Assembly: GCA_034231615.1 (NCBI GenBank)
Contig: CM067298.1
Coordinates: forward strand, 4,097,834 to 4,161,833
DNA from: Meghimatium bilineatum
Taxonomy: Eukaryota; Mollusca; Gastropoda; Stylommatophora; Philomycidae
Reading direction: 5' to 3'
DNA length: 64,000 nt
In this document: positions 60,101 to 64,000 of the stretch, in pieces
How the letters are laid out: every line of letters starts with the position of its first letter
How positions within the stretch are numbered: the stretch's first letter is position 1
Program-made: the position numbers and the translations under genes
Notes under the pieces: generated by a model
The model's database searches: none
Told to the model about the DNA's origin: nothing
What the model saw: the letters and a program-made list of their open reading frames with translations, nothing else

Positions 60101-62206
60101 TGCTCCTCATCATATTTGTTTTTTAAATTATGTCATGGTGTTTTTTTTTTATTAAAGACATCATTTAAGGTGATAACCTTTTTCTATACCATTGAGATGT
60201 ATAGATATTCTGGTACGGGTTACGCAAATGTGGCCTCATGTGATATCAGTCCATCTTTTTAATAGTAGGTTTGATTTCATTGAGCTTCCGTGACACGCAG
60301 ATAGAAAATGTGAAGCATCTGCAACTGCTAATTTGATCTTTGTAAACCACATCTACTTAACATGAACCGATCTTCTTCAGCGTTCATTCTCAAACTCCCG
60401 CTGGATCTCTCTTGTGTGTCATGTGACGTATTCCTTCCAGAACGTTGTCTTCCCAATGAACTCTCTGAACCTCTCTCTGTCTTGGGCGATGTGGCTTGCA
60501 TTTTCTAGCGATGTATTCATGTTATCTTTAATGTCGTCAGTCCATCGTCTTCTTGGTCTGCCCCTTCTCCTCTTCCCAGGTACTCTTCCCTCCATTATTT
60601 GTCTTTCTAAACAGTTATGTCTCTTTATATGACCAAACAGGCGTAGTTTTCTTTTTGTTATTGATCTCTCTTGTAGCAGGACAATGGTTTTTATTAGATT
60701 TCCAGCAAGATATAGTCCAGAAAATGGAAATGCGTTGTGTTGTCGTTGTATTTGCACGTGACCCGACACATCTGTCTTCAGTGAGAGATGTATAGATTAA
60801 TGTGGTACTAGGTCTACATTTTTGTATTGATCAATGGCATACTAAGAGATGATGTGCTCATCATCATGTTTGCCACCTATATATTTTTTTAATCAAGTCT
60901 GATACCCATTTCCTAGGCTTGAACAACCTAGGAGTTGTTGGTGATTGAAAATTTTTCCATTTAAGCTTCTTCTTCTTTCGTTCACTTGAAACATGTCTAT
61001 ATCTGTAATTCTGTCTCCTTAATAAAACTCACTGTCTTTTTTAGTTCATACAGTGTCCCATAGAGCTTTGATTCCAGTGTTGTTTCCTCTGGCCAATATG
61101 TCTGCCTCAGCGTTTCATGCTCAGAACACTCTTGAAGTATATGTTTGTCCATTTAAGCTGAAAAAGTTGAATCTGTATCGCTTGACTAGCAAGCCAGCAC
61201 TGAAACCACTTCTACCATAGCTCTCAAATCATGTTTAGATCACAACAAATTATTATTGAATTTTTTTATCCAATTTTTATCTAATCTTTACTTTCATGAA
61301 GGACATCTGATTGAATTTTTTTTTAAATTTTGCTTTCATACAAACTCCCACAGAATCTCTCTTACAACGGGACAATGGTCTACTAGATCTCTCTTGTAGC
61401 AGGATAATGGTCCTACTAGATCTCTCTTATAGCGGAACAATTGGATGCTACTAGATCTCTCTTATAGCGGAACAATTGGGTGCTACTAGATCTCTCTTAT
61501 AGCGGAACAATTGGGTGCTACTAGATCTCTCTGTGACAGAGAGTCTTACTAGATCTTCCTTGTAGCAGGACAATGGTCCTACTAGATCTCCCTGGATGTT
61601 GACTGCAAATAATGGCATGTCTAGGTGAGGGTTGAGTGGGTGTTAAATGGGGTACATGTAGGGCTGTGCCTCTTCTGTGAAGAGTGTGATTAACCAGCAA
61701 GGCATAGGAATCATCAGCATGAGCACCTATTCAGAAATGCTATGGAAGACTTCTTATTTTTCTTTTTCATTGTTCATTCTCAAACTCCCACTGGATCTCT
61801 CTTGTAGTAGGACAATGGTCCTACAAGATTTCCAGTAGCATGTAGTCCAGTGAATGGAAACGTGCTGTGTTGCTGTTGTTTTATGTGCGTTAATGCCCAT
61901 CACATCCGTCTTTGGTGGACTATGGGAGACTGAGTACCTATGGGTTTTTGTCCAAAGTTGTTAGTTAATCCCTTGGAATTACATACAATAGAGCTCTTGT
62001 ATATCTTATTACAATGAGACTCATATTGGTGCTACATGGATAGTGGAGGAAGCTAATGAGAATGTTGTTACAAATATGATACATATATATGTGTGTGTTG
62101 TGCAGGCATGTCGTTAATGATTAATTCAACTTCACTAAAGGCAGATGCAAGCAATATTGATGTTGGTGTTGACGTTGGCACAAATAGTTTACGGAAGACG
62201 TCTCTG
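39067..62206 (+). CDS. SHTN1: Shootin-1 orthologue (spliced; 3' end beyond window)
   Basis: Coiled-coil adaptor that, in vertebrate neurons, couples actin retrograde flow (via cortactin) to L1-type adhesion molecules in growth cones and is regulated by PAK1. Coding exons: 39067-39160, 39777-39829, 40723-40783, 45603-45697, 47450-47606, 49159-49256, 51184-51360, 53214-53360, 54769-54943, 58265-58370, 58886-58935, 59985-60097 (442 codons, all phases compatible) and probably 62106-62206. Landmarks shared with vertebrate shootin: the EEINIDDE-like KEINFEDE acidic stretch, ACNEYEDLQ, the AREAARRQSAMLM segment, a 14-proline-rich block, and the AVEEMMKRIKQG..LRPV motif. Overall length to the last motif is close to the short human isoform. 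Identity is firm. Confidence 0.93.
39777..39829 (+). CDS. SHTN1: SHTN1 exon 2 (coding)
   Basis: Acceptor tttattttgcag, donor CAG|gtattt. 53 nt complete VVEKHEELLTNYKKNQEQ; start of the coiled coil. Confidence 0.88.
40350..40530. repeat. Imperfect foldback element
   Basis: ATACAAATAACAG..GACAGTTTC at left pairs with GAAACTGTTATCTGTATTTG at right, and TATGGTATAGGTAT pairs loosely with TTCATACCTGTAG. Related sequence at 30840-30985. Confidence 0.5.
40723..40783 (+). CDS. SHTN1: SHTN1 exon 3 (coding)
   Basis: Acceptor tatttctgcag, donor GATG|gtaaga. Encodes YKILVQKLKDRGEQIKKAKD, heptad pattern; ends in phase 1. Confidence 0.88.
41110..42400 (+). mobile_element. LINE RT and C-terminal region, decayed
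   Basis: From about 41110 a RT scrap (ADDIDLIARCQQELTAKLEE). Then GIRQGCVMSPDLFSLYKE and LRYADDTVLITGSEQELQ (intact YADD), KVKYLGTLLTSEGRCSSEIK, and an open frame 41950-42384 with FYGCETWTVNKK, FLRRMMKIPW, HVLRRTQLEHLIITGKIKGR and ending RHGT-stop. The 3' tail is TGATTGATTGATTGAT. At least two LINE pieces may be joined near 41370-41400. Confidence 0.88.
42690..42905 (-). mobile_element. tRNA-derived SINE, family B (inverted, best promoter)
   Basis: On the - strand: A box TAGCCTAGTTGATAGTG, B box AGGTTCGAAACCTC, then CCCAGCTGTAAATGGGTACC and GCATAAGTTAGGCAAGGTAA. Same body as 7020 and 18690. Confidence 0.85.
42906..43745. other. SHTN1 intron stretch
   Basis: No domain recognised. 43290-43345 (GGATTTGAACTAGGTCCACTC) looks like a scrap of the tRNA-like element at 44810. 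Confidence 0.35.
43750..44760 (+). mobile_element. LINE RNase H and C-terminal region
   Basis: Frames read YTDGSVIRHHRYAWAFTARS, EVFAVTQTLNCLES, LSDSLNMIQKVKTGD, then VPGHAGVEENEQADQLASLA with TDGQPMDRTD, and LWTCPVCEEDNQHT. These are the D/E/D/H-type RNase H core plus the cysteine tail. Two frame breaks at about 44310-44400. Upstream 43750-43980 is probably the RT-RNase H linker. Confidence 0.88.
44810..44960. mobile_element. Inverted pair of tRNA-like SINE pieces
   Basis: The - strand of 44815-44885 contains GACTGGTTCAAATCCCATTT (B-box match). Right beside it 44886-44960 runs in opposite sense (GATGCAATTTGGTCG, GCCATCTGAGCGGACC), pairing with the left piece around TTTTTT. Confidence 0.55.
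44961..45602. other. SHTN1 intron stretch with 23-bp repeat
   Basis: Mostly featureless; 45352-45425 has three copies of TCTCACATGATCCATTTGGT. T-rich just before the exon at 45603. Confidence 0.5.
45603..45697 (+). CDS. SHTN1: SHTN1 exon 4 (coding)
   Basis: Acceptor gtctgttcgtgtcaaag (AAG instead of CAG/TAG), donor AAA|gtaagt. Encodes VLEPITIEYQALRDKYEMAI and ends AENFASK; corresponds to the IEEVNFMQ..E..CRESAEALA region of vertebrate shootin. Confidence 0.88.
46040..46575. mobile_element. Dispersed repeat, copy 1 (family X)
   Basis: Shares with 62820-63510, in the same order, GGTTTTATAGACTTT.GTTTTAT, ATTATGGA.TGTGAT, AATTCTTTATTGA.ATGTA, TATTAT.TAAATATCT, and CTAAAGGTTAAAT. No coding capacity recognised; type unknown. 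Confidence 0.7.
46613..46865. repeat. 37-bp tandem repeat
   Basis: GGGGTACAGTGCAAACAAAG plus TTGAAATTGAGGGAAAT, seven copies, one lacking CAAACAAA. Starts right after family X copy 1. Open frames on the - strand are artefacts. Confidence 0.97.
46866..47449. other. SHTN1 intron stretch
   Basis: No repeat family or exon recognised up to the exon at 47450. Confidence 0.35.
47450..47606 (+). CDS. SHTN1: SHTN1 exon 5 (coding)
   Basis: Acceptor ctactttacag, donor AAAG|gtatgt. Encodes 52 codons with KEINFEDEVTDSNSDETEYC, the acidic segment equivalent to vertebrate EEINIDDED..TDTDG. Phase 1. Confidence 0.92.
48050..48535 (+). mobile_element. LINE C-terminal fragment
   Basis: Frames read FGCET-TVTSSMDK, then FGHIKRHNGLETLIMEGNVP and GKREAKT, related to the LINE end at 60416-60662 (FGHIKRHNCLERQIMEGRVP). 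Truncated and frame-shifted. Confidence 0.8.
48605..48865 (+). mobile_element. tRNA-derived SINE, family A
   Basis: Pol III-like head GACATAGTTGTTCAGTTG and GAGTTCAAGTCCTGC, body TTTATAAAGTGGG, CTAGGGATTATCACTTGAAG, CAGTAAAGTCAATAATC. A second tail-only piece follows at 48890-49015. Confidence 0.8.
49159..49256 (+). CDS. SHTN1: SHTN1 exon 6 (coding)
   Basis: Acceptor tactctctacag, donor AAG|gtatat. Encodes ELGEEKSALSAQVKILHEDC and ends NELKEK; coiled coil. Confidence 0.9.
49370..49530 (-). mobile_element. RepG interspersed repeat (inverted)
   Basis: GTGACCCAGAAGTCATTCTG, GCTGTAAACCATGACA, CATTCTCCATATACATC, CTGCAGGAGTTTGAGAAT in reverse order relative to 32676-32945. Confidence 0.7.
49600..49790 (-). 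mobile_element. LINE C-terminal fragment
   Basis: The - strand gives GKRSRGRPRE-like coding and ends in a RHGT-like segment before a TGATGATA tail, as in the LINE at 42384. Confidence 0.55.
49798..49948. mobile_element. RepH head-to-head inverted dimer
   Basis: TTCATTCTCAAACTCCCACT..ATATCTCTTGTAGCAGG at left and its inverted counterpart CCTGCTATAAGAGATATCC..GGAGTTTGAAAATGAA at right form a foldback of about 135 bp with an internal repeat of GGACATTGTCCTG. Confidence 0.8.
49985..50235 (-). mobile_element. tRNA-derived SINE, family A (inverted)
   Basis: Reverse complement shows AGTGGTTAGCTATC at the A box and TCAGATTTGAATCTC at the B box, then the family A body (CTTGTTTATACATTG, GATCTCTGGGGAATATCAC). 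Confidence 0.75.
50495..50660 (-). mobile_element. RepH palindrome-core repeat (inverted)
   Basis: AAAGATGGATGTGTCGGCCA, CATTTTCATTGTCTGGACTA, GAAATCTAGTAGGACCATGG, GGAGTTTGAGAATGAACGCT in order. Confidence 0.88.
50661..51183. other. SHTN1 intron stretch with SINE-A tail
   Basis: 50985-51110 matches the 3' part of SINE family A (GGTGGTACTCTTGACATGC, CAATGAAGTCACTCC). The rest is unassigned. Confidence 0.5.
51184..51360 (+). CDS. SHTN1: SHTN1 exon 7 (coding)
   Basis: Acceptor ttatctttacag, donor AAT|gtaaga. 59 codons with LKVCRAELSKAKSTIAKQED and AACNEYEDLQKKFQHEY, matching the vertebrate AVEEYEEMQ.NLE segment. Confidence 0.93.
51560..52530 (-). mobile_element. LINE RT fragment, 5' part of RT domain
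   Basis: The - strand shows KPKKSCEPDKIYNEILTHMG, TLGKVVLKI, later CNFPGTS and a VFIDF-like RQ-P segment, the start of a LINE RT (PD.I.NE.L..LG....L...N..W). Many stops. It sits antisense in the SHTN1 intron. Confidence 0.65.
52531..53213. other. SHTN1 intron stretch
   Basis: 52560-52640 has a scrap of the VAPL-type LINE end (CCCATCAGAGTTATAGGGGC). 52770-52850 has a 48-bp imperfect duplication around GTGTATGTGTCATGTTGTGT. Otherwise featureless. Confidence 0.4.
53214..53360 (+). CDS. SHTN1: SHTN1 exon 8 (coding)
   Basis: Acceptor taatcttctttag, donor AAG|gtatat. 49 codons with LYAEREAARRQSAMLMSNIS, matching vertebrate EQNKLKRQSHLLLQSS; coiled coil continues. Confidence 0.92.
53385..53455. 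repeat. Short tandem repeat
   Basis: GTGTTAAAATACTTCT-type 16-17-bp units, about four copies. Confidence 0.88.
53512..53760 (+). mobile_element. RepG interspersed repeat (decayed)
   Basis: GTGTTCATTCTCAAACTC, GATGCTGTTCAGAGAATGGA, TGTGAGATGGGATAGCC, TTAGTTGTCTCTTACAACAT. Confidence 0.75.
53761..54349. other. SHTN1 intron stretch
   Basis: Contains a 40-bp direct duplication at 54050-54127 (ACACACTGCCTTGAAATGTG). The - strand of 53780-54060 may hold a very decayed LINE frame, but no motif is clear. Confidence 0.35.
54352..54505 (+). mobile_element. RepH palindrome-core repeat
   Basis: TTCAGCGTTCTTTCTCAATC, CTAGATCTTTCTTGTAGCAG, GTCCTATTAGATTTCCAGCA, GGATGTAGTCTAGAGAATGG, CCATTTTATTTGTGCCAATG. 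Confidence 0.88.
54769..54943 (+). CDS. SHTN1: SHTN1 exon 9 (coding)
   Basis: Acceptor tatatttttatag, donor CAAT|gtaaga. 58 codons plus one base: IKTLQEQLKSQNESSGVESL, then DDRDSLLQRLAEAES. Last strong coiled-coil segment. Confidence 0.92.
55170..55402 (+). mobile_element. LINE C-terminal fragment
   Basis: Reads GYKARGRPWKRWIENVRDIL, then EATHLALERK..., the KARGRP.KRW.E.V...L...G....A..LA.DR motif. Stop at 55399. Confidence 0.75.
55480..55764 (-). mobile_element. LINE RNase H-domain fragment
   Basis: The - strand reads VPGHSSVQDNERADRLSASA, then NGREIDRTDIFNPLRE. It is the terminal RNase H motif G(H)S.V..NE.AD.L, with the following I-D-R-T-D segment shared with 44440-44520. Confidence 0.85.
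55798..55848. repeat. (ATATT)n microsatellite
   Basis: About ten TATAT/ATATT pentamers in a row. Confidence 0.95.
55880..56090 (+). mobile_element. tRNA-derived SINE, family C
   Basis: Copy of 33335-33560: GGTTTCAAATTCCACCACA at the B box, GTGCATCTGGGCCATTCAGA, AAGCAATGGCAAACTACTGA, TCCTAAATAGGATATACTAC, AATATAAGTAAATAG end. Confidence 0.82.
56440..56600 (-). mobile_element. LINE C-terminal fragment (VAPL family)
   Basis: The - strand reads VERRRHGWLTSRTGQVVKF, then NAMFQCDTFMTL, aligned with 17690-17865. Confidence 0.6.
56840..57480 (+). mobile_element. LINE C-terminal fragment
   Basis: KPILIYGSES(stop)TITEK, then KRELLTHIRKRRSTFFDTL-like and a GKLLSKRDRGRKIEKMLD-type stretch. This matches, on the opposite strand, the fragment at 440-760 (ILIYGSESWT). 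Several stops. Confidence 0.7.
57735..57935 (-). mobile_element. LINE 3'-end fragment
   Basis: The - strand reads KWVPDGKRKRKHQRGGD, the same element as 6625-6812. About 45790-45850 holds another scrap (ACAGAAACCAGTGCTCTCCA). Confidence 0.6.
57936..58264. other. SHTN1 intron stretch
   Basis: AT-rich; nothing recognised before the polyproline exon. Confidence 0.3.
58265..58370 (+). CDS. SHTN1: SHTN1 exon 10 (coding): polyproline
   Basis: Acceptor ttgtttcctcag, donor GGAGG|gttagt. Encodes YEDLEKKFDNVTQAPPAVL followed by a run of eleven prolines and IAKTGG, the shootin proline-rich region. Ends in phase 2. Confidence 0.93.
58688..58832 (+). mobile_element. RepH palindrome-core repeat
   Basis: TTCTTCAACGTTCATTCTCA, CTCCCGCTGGATCTCTCACG, ATACTAGATTTCCAGCAGGA, GTAGTCCAGATAATGTAAAT. 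It ends 53 bp before SHTN1 exon 11. Confidence 0.88.
58886..58935 (+). CDS. SHTN1: SHTN1 exon 11 (coding), 50 nt
   Basis: Acceptor tgtgtcttcgcag, donor CAAT|gtaagt. Encodes FLAKITGGKKKKIQQQ, the basic stretch corresponding to vertebrate MIRKRSH..GAKKEK. Closely bracketed by RepH (58688-58832) and RepG (58953-59060). Confidence 0.88.
58953..59060 (+). mobile_element. RepG fragment
   Basis: GTGCGTTCATTCTCAAGCTC, GGATGTAGCCCAGAGAACGG, GACATGGTTTGCGCTTC; begins 17 bp after the donor of SHTN1 exon 11. Confidence 0.75.
59064..59217. repeat. 41-bp tandem repeat
   Basis: GTTGAGTTGTAGTCACCTAA plus TGTTTAGTTGTGTTGTTTAC, nearly four copies, running into the hairpin at 59210. Scraps of the unit recur at 59390-59435. 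Confidence 0.95.
59210..59349. repeat. Near-perfect hairpin/foldback, about 60-nt arms
   Basis: AAAATAGTACTTACATAGA..ACAGGT and GACGACTAGCACACTATC at left pair with GATAGTGTGTTAGTCGTC and ACCTGT..TCTATGTAAGTAC at right; loop about 13 nt around ACTATGTTGACAG. Inserted within the 41-bp repeat. Confidence 0.92.
59640..59890 (-). mobile_element. RepG interspersed repeat (inverted)
   Basis: TGCCGGGATCTGAAAAGGGA, GTTGTAAGAAGCAATTAGGG, CAAAGTGACCCAGAATCC, GTTGGATGTGTCTGGCCGAA, AATCTACAGGAGTTTGAGAA. Confidence 0.82.
59985..60097 (+). CDS. SHTN1: SHTN1 exon 12 (coding): AVEEMM motif
   Basis: Acceptor gattgatatttcag, donor ACG|gtatgc. Encodes DYSKAVEEMMKRIKQGNIG and LRPVLKNRT, the best conserved C-terminal shootin motif (QAVEEMMDRIKKGVHLRPV in vertebrates). 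Ends in phase 0. Confidence 0.93.
60373..60800 (+). mobile_element. RepH repeat split by a LINE insertion
   Basis: The head (TTCTTCAGCGTTCATTCTCA..CTGGATCTCTCTTGT) stops at 60415 and resumes at 60663 with GATCTCTCTTGTAGCAGGAC, then GCAAGATATAGTCCAGAAAA and CCCGACACATCTGTCTTCAG. The 12-bp GATCTCTCTTGT on both sides of the inserted LINE is its target duplication. Confidence 0.88.
60416..60662 (-). mobile_element. LINE 3' end inserted in RepH, 12-bp TSD
   Basis: The - strand reads ITKRKLRLFGHIKRHNCLER, then QIMEGRVPGKRRRGRPRRRW, TDDIKDNMNTSLENA, DRERFREFIGKTTFWKE and a stop at the very end. It is a 5'-truncated copy with an intact C-terminal frame, so a fairly recent insertion. TSD 60404-60415 and 60663-60674. 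Confidence 0.9.
60950..61160 (-). mobile_element. LINE 3' region (copy of 35715-36030)
   Basis: Reverse complement of CAGACATATTGACCACAGG, CTTCAAGAGTGTTCTGAGCA and GACAGAATTACAGATATAGA appears with a deletion in the middle; the RNase H-type LINE tail. Confidence 0.8.
61320..61605. repeat. Tandem amplification of the RepH core
   Basis: TACTAGATCTCTCTTATAGC plus GGAACAATTGGGTGC-type units of about 35 bp, seven to eight copies, all derived from the palindromic core of RepH. Confidence 0.88.
61765..61925 (+). mobile_element. RepH palindrome-core repeat
   Basis: CATTGTTCATTCTCAAACTC, CCACTGGATCTCTCTTGTAG, GGACAATGGTCCTACAAGAT, GTAGTCCAGTGAATGGAAAC, CATCACATCCGTCTTTGGTG. Confidence 0.88.
62106..62206 (+). 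CDS. SHTN1: Probable SHTN1 exon 13 with phase conflict
   Basis: Acceptor gtgtgtgttgtgcag and donor CTG|gtaaac bracket 101 nt that is open only when one base is supplied by the preceding exon (reading MSLMINSTSLKADASNIDVG and ending LRKTSL). The upstream exon ends in phase 0, which would give a stop after three codons. A missed small exon between 60098 and 62105, or a different transcript, would be needed. Homology to the vertebrate serine-rich tail is weak. Confidence 0.45.
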
Positions 62207-62535
62207 GTAAACATTCCATTTATGATCTGCATGAAGCATGCTCAAGCTGTTCTGCCAGTCTTTATGTTTGTCTTGTCCAAGTGTTTCACTCACTTGAAGC
62301 TTTGTGGGCAGTTGTTGTTGTGGCTTTGCTTTCAAAGAAACTGATTTCAAACTCATGTTATTTTTTAACCTTTAACACACGTCCGTAGAGTACGTTCAAC
62401 AACATCTTACACTATTTAAAATATCTGCGGTTGAGTATACAAGCCCTGCAAAGGCCCTGTTGCTAGGTCTCCTGAAATCAATAATAATTTAAAAAATAAT
62501 ATTTTGGTGACCAGATTAGATCAATCTGGTATTTT

Positions 62536-62700
62536 ATTCTTCTTCTTCAGCATTCATTCTCAAACTCCCATTGGATCTCTCTTATAGCAGGACCATGGTC
62601 CTATTAGATTTCCAGCAGGATGTAGTCCAGAGAATGGATGTGCGTTGTGTCGCCGTTTTATTTGCACCAATGGCCCGACACATCCGTCTTCAGTGGAGTA
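62536..62700 (+). mobile_element. RepH palindrome-core repeat (best copy)
   Basis: CTTCTTCTTCAGCATTCATT, ACTCCCATTGGATCTCTCTT, GCAGGACCATGGTCCTATTA, TTTCCAGCAGGATGTAGTCC, CGCCGTTTTATTTGCACCAA, CGACACATCCGTCTTCAGTG. Confidence 0.9.
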
Positions 62701-62819
62701 TTTTATTCAATTGACTACCTTTTCCTGCAGTTTTAGTGGCAACCCTGTGCTAAATGTCATTGAAATATCAAAAATTTTTCAATATGTTGACACTTTCAAA
62801 CAAAAGCAGTGCCATGACA

Positions 62820-63510
62820 TTGAATTAGGTTTTATAGACTTTTGTTTTATCATATTTTCATTAAAAGTATTATGGAATGTGATTCAGATGATTATTTATG
62901 GAGAGGTATGTTGTTTTGTAGGCTACGTGTACGCCAGCCGGCATGGCACCTGATGAAGATGATGATGTTGTTTTCACTCTCGAAAATCGGTTACACCACG
63001 CTGGTTTATTTAATTTGATATTAAAGCATCAACCGGTTTCGAACGATACAGTTTTGGACTAGATCTAGATTTATATAATAATTTTATGACATACCTGTAA
63101 GTTTAATCCTTTTCCTCTGTGAAATTATAACAATTTGACCATAAATACCACCGAATTAGGCCTATAATAAACTGTTGCCACTCCAGGACATTTGCAAATA
63201 AAGTCAGAAATTTCTTTTTTTAAGTTTTTTAAAAATCATTTGCTAGTTTTTTGTGAAAAAATGTCTTTGCGACTGTCTTACATGTCTCATATAACACACA
63301 CACAAACAAAACTTACACCAATATATGCAGAATTCAATTCTTTATTGATATGTACAAATATTATGTAAATATCTATAACGACAAATAAGTTATAGCGTTT
63401 TCAAAACAGTCACCACCTATTACGTAACATTACCAAAAATTAATCCAGTGGCAGGGGGAAGGTTCGGTTTTTGTTATGTTTACAGTGTGCTAAAGGTTAA
63501 ATTCAATAAA
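62820..63510. mobile_element. Dispersed repeat, copy 2 (family X)
   Basis: Same order of blocks as 46040-46575. Between blocks, 62915-62965 carries a LINE tail end (CGTGTACGCCAGCCGGCATG, then GATGATGATG), probably a nested scrap absent from copy 1. Confidence 0.7.
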
Positions 63511-63649
63511 GTTATACAACTCTTCGATAAACCTTTTAATTTTTGAGTAGAGAATGCACCATATTATTTTGTGTCTTAAAAGTTTCTGTTGTCCATGAAG
63601 TGAAAGTATGCATGTTGTCCTTGAAGTGAATGGTATGCATGTTGTATGA

Positions 63650-63845
63650 GACTGCTAAAGAGGTATGTGGGAGTGATGTTGACTGTCTCATTGCATTGCA
63701 GTTGAAAGTGATCAAACAGTGATGCTGAAGCTGTATGTGTCAGAATGAAAGCTGTAGGTATCATAGACAAGCTGTAAACTATGCCACAATGCATTGCGTT
63801 ATCTGGACTACATCTTAGGCTGTAGGAATTTGAGAACAAATGCAG
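63650..63845 (-). mobile_element. RepG interspersed repeat (inverted, decayed)
   Basis: GCTGTAAACTATGCCACAAT, GTTATCTGGACTACATC, GGAATTTGAGAACAAATGC in the inverted order. Confidence 0.7.
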
Positions 63846-63944
63846 AAGATTTCAAATTCTTGTGATGGGATTAAAAAATCGACTGCGTAATACTTACTGC
63901 CATCACCAATGTTCTCAAACTGTGCCATTGATTTCTTCTGCTTC

Positions 63945-64000
63945 AGCATTCATTCTCAAACTCCCGCTGTGTCTCCCTTGTAGCACAGGACCATGGTCAT
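63945..64000 (+). mobile_element. RepH repeat, cut by window end
   Basis: TTCAGCATTCATTCTCAAAC, TCCCGCTGTGTCTCCCTTGT, CAGGACCATGGTCAT. Confidence 0.85.

Noticed and set aside
62900-63000. Further SHTN1 exon after ttttgtag at about 62922
   Set aside because: The sequence CGCCAGCCGGCATGGCACCTGATG matches LINE 3' tails at 900-925 and 42365-42385, so it is mobile DNA.

Overview
The window is animal genomic DNA. It has multi-exon genes with GT-AG introns, tRNA-derived SINEs, LINE fragments, Tc1/mariner-type DNA and very many minisatellites. The gene content is bilaterian. The repeat landscape would suit a marine lophotrochozoan such as a mollusc, but that placement is inference. Two host genes are visible, both on the + strand.

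Left part (1 to about 19.5 kb): the 3' end of a golgin-245/GOLGA4-like gene. Five short exons encode the end of the coiled coil, an acidic linker and a C-terminal GRIP domain, the module that docks trans-Golgi golgins on Arl1. The intron that splits the GRIP domain uses a GC donor. A probable last exon with a stop codon and AATAAA poly(A) signal lies near 19.14-19.47 kb. Almost every intron holds its own unrelated minisatellite: 28, 26, 41, 189, 67, 31 and about 60 bp units.

Middle part (about 19.5 to 37.3 kb): no host gene recognised. It holds tandem repeats, SINEs and decayed LINEs. It also holds an apparently complete Tc1/mariner-superfamily transposon (27,853-30,227) with 34-bp identical terminal inverted repeats, TA target duplication and an uninterrupted 425-residue transposase. 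A LINE at 33.6-36.0 kb carries two nested insertions: a LINE 3' end in opposite orientation and a 137-nt-arm foldback.

Right part (about 37.3 to 64 kb): a shootin-1 (SHTN1/KIAA1598) orthologue with twelve phase-consistent coding exons from an ATG at 39,067 to 60,097, plus a probable thirteenth exon at 62,106 whose phase does not fit directly. The gene continues beyond the window. Shootin-1 is a coiled-coil clutch protein linking actin flow to adhesion in growth cones. Its introns are full of LINE 3' ends, SINEs and two related high-copy repeats called here RepH (with a palindromic core) and RepG. The two genes share no obvious pathway; their adjacency is only a layout fact.

Most long open frames in the window are artefacts of minisatellites whose unit lacks stops, or are LINE remnants. 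All copy numbers and boundaries were read by eye.
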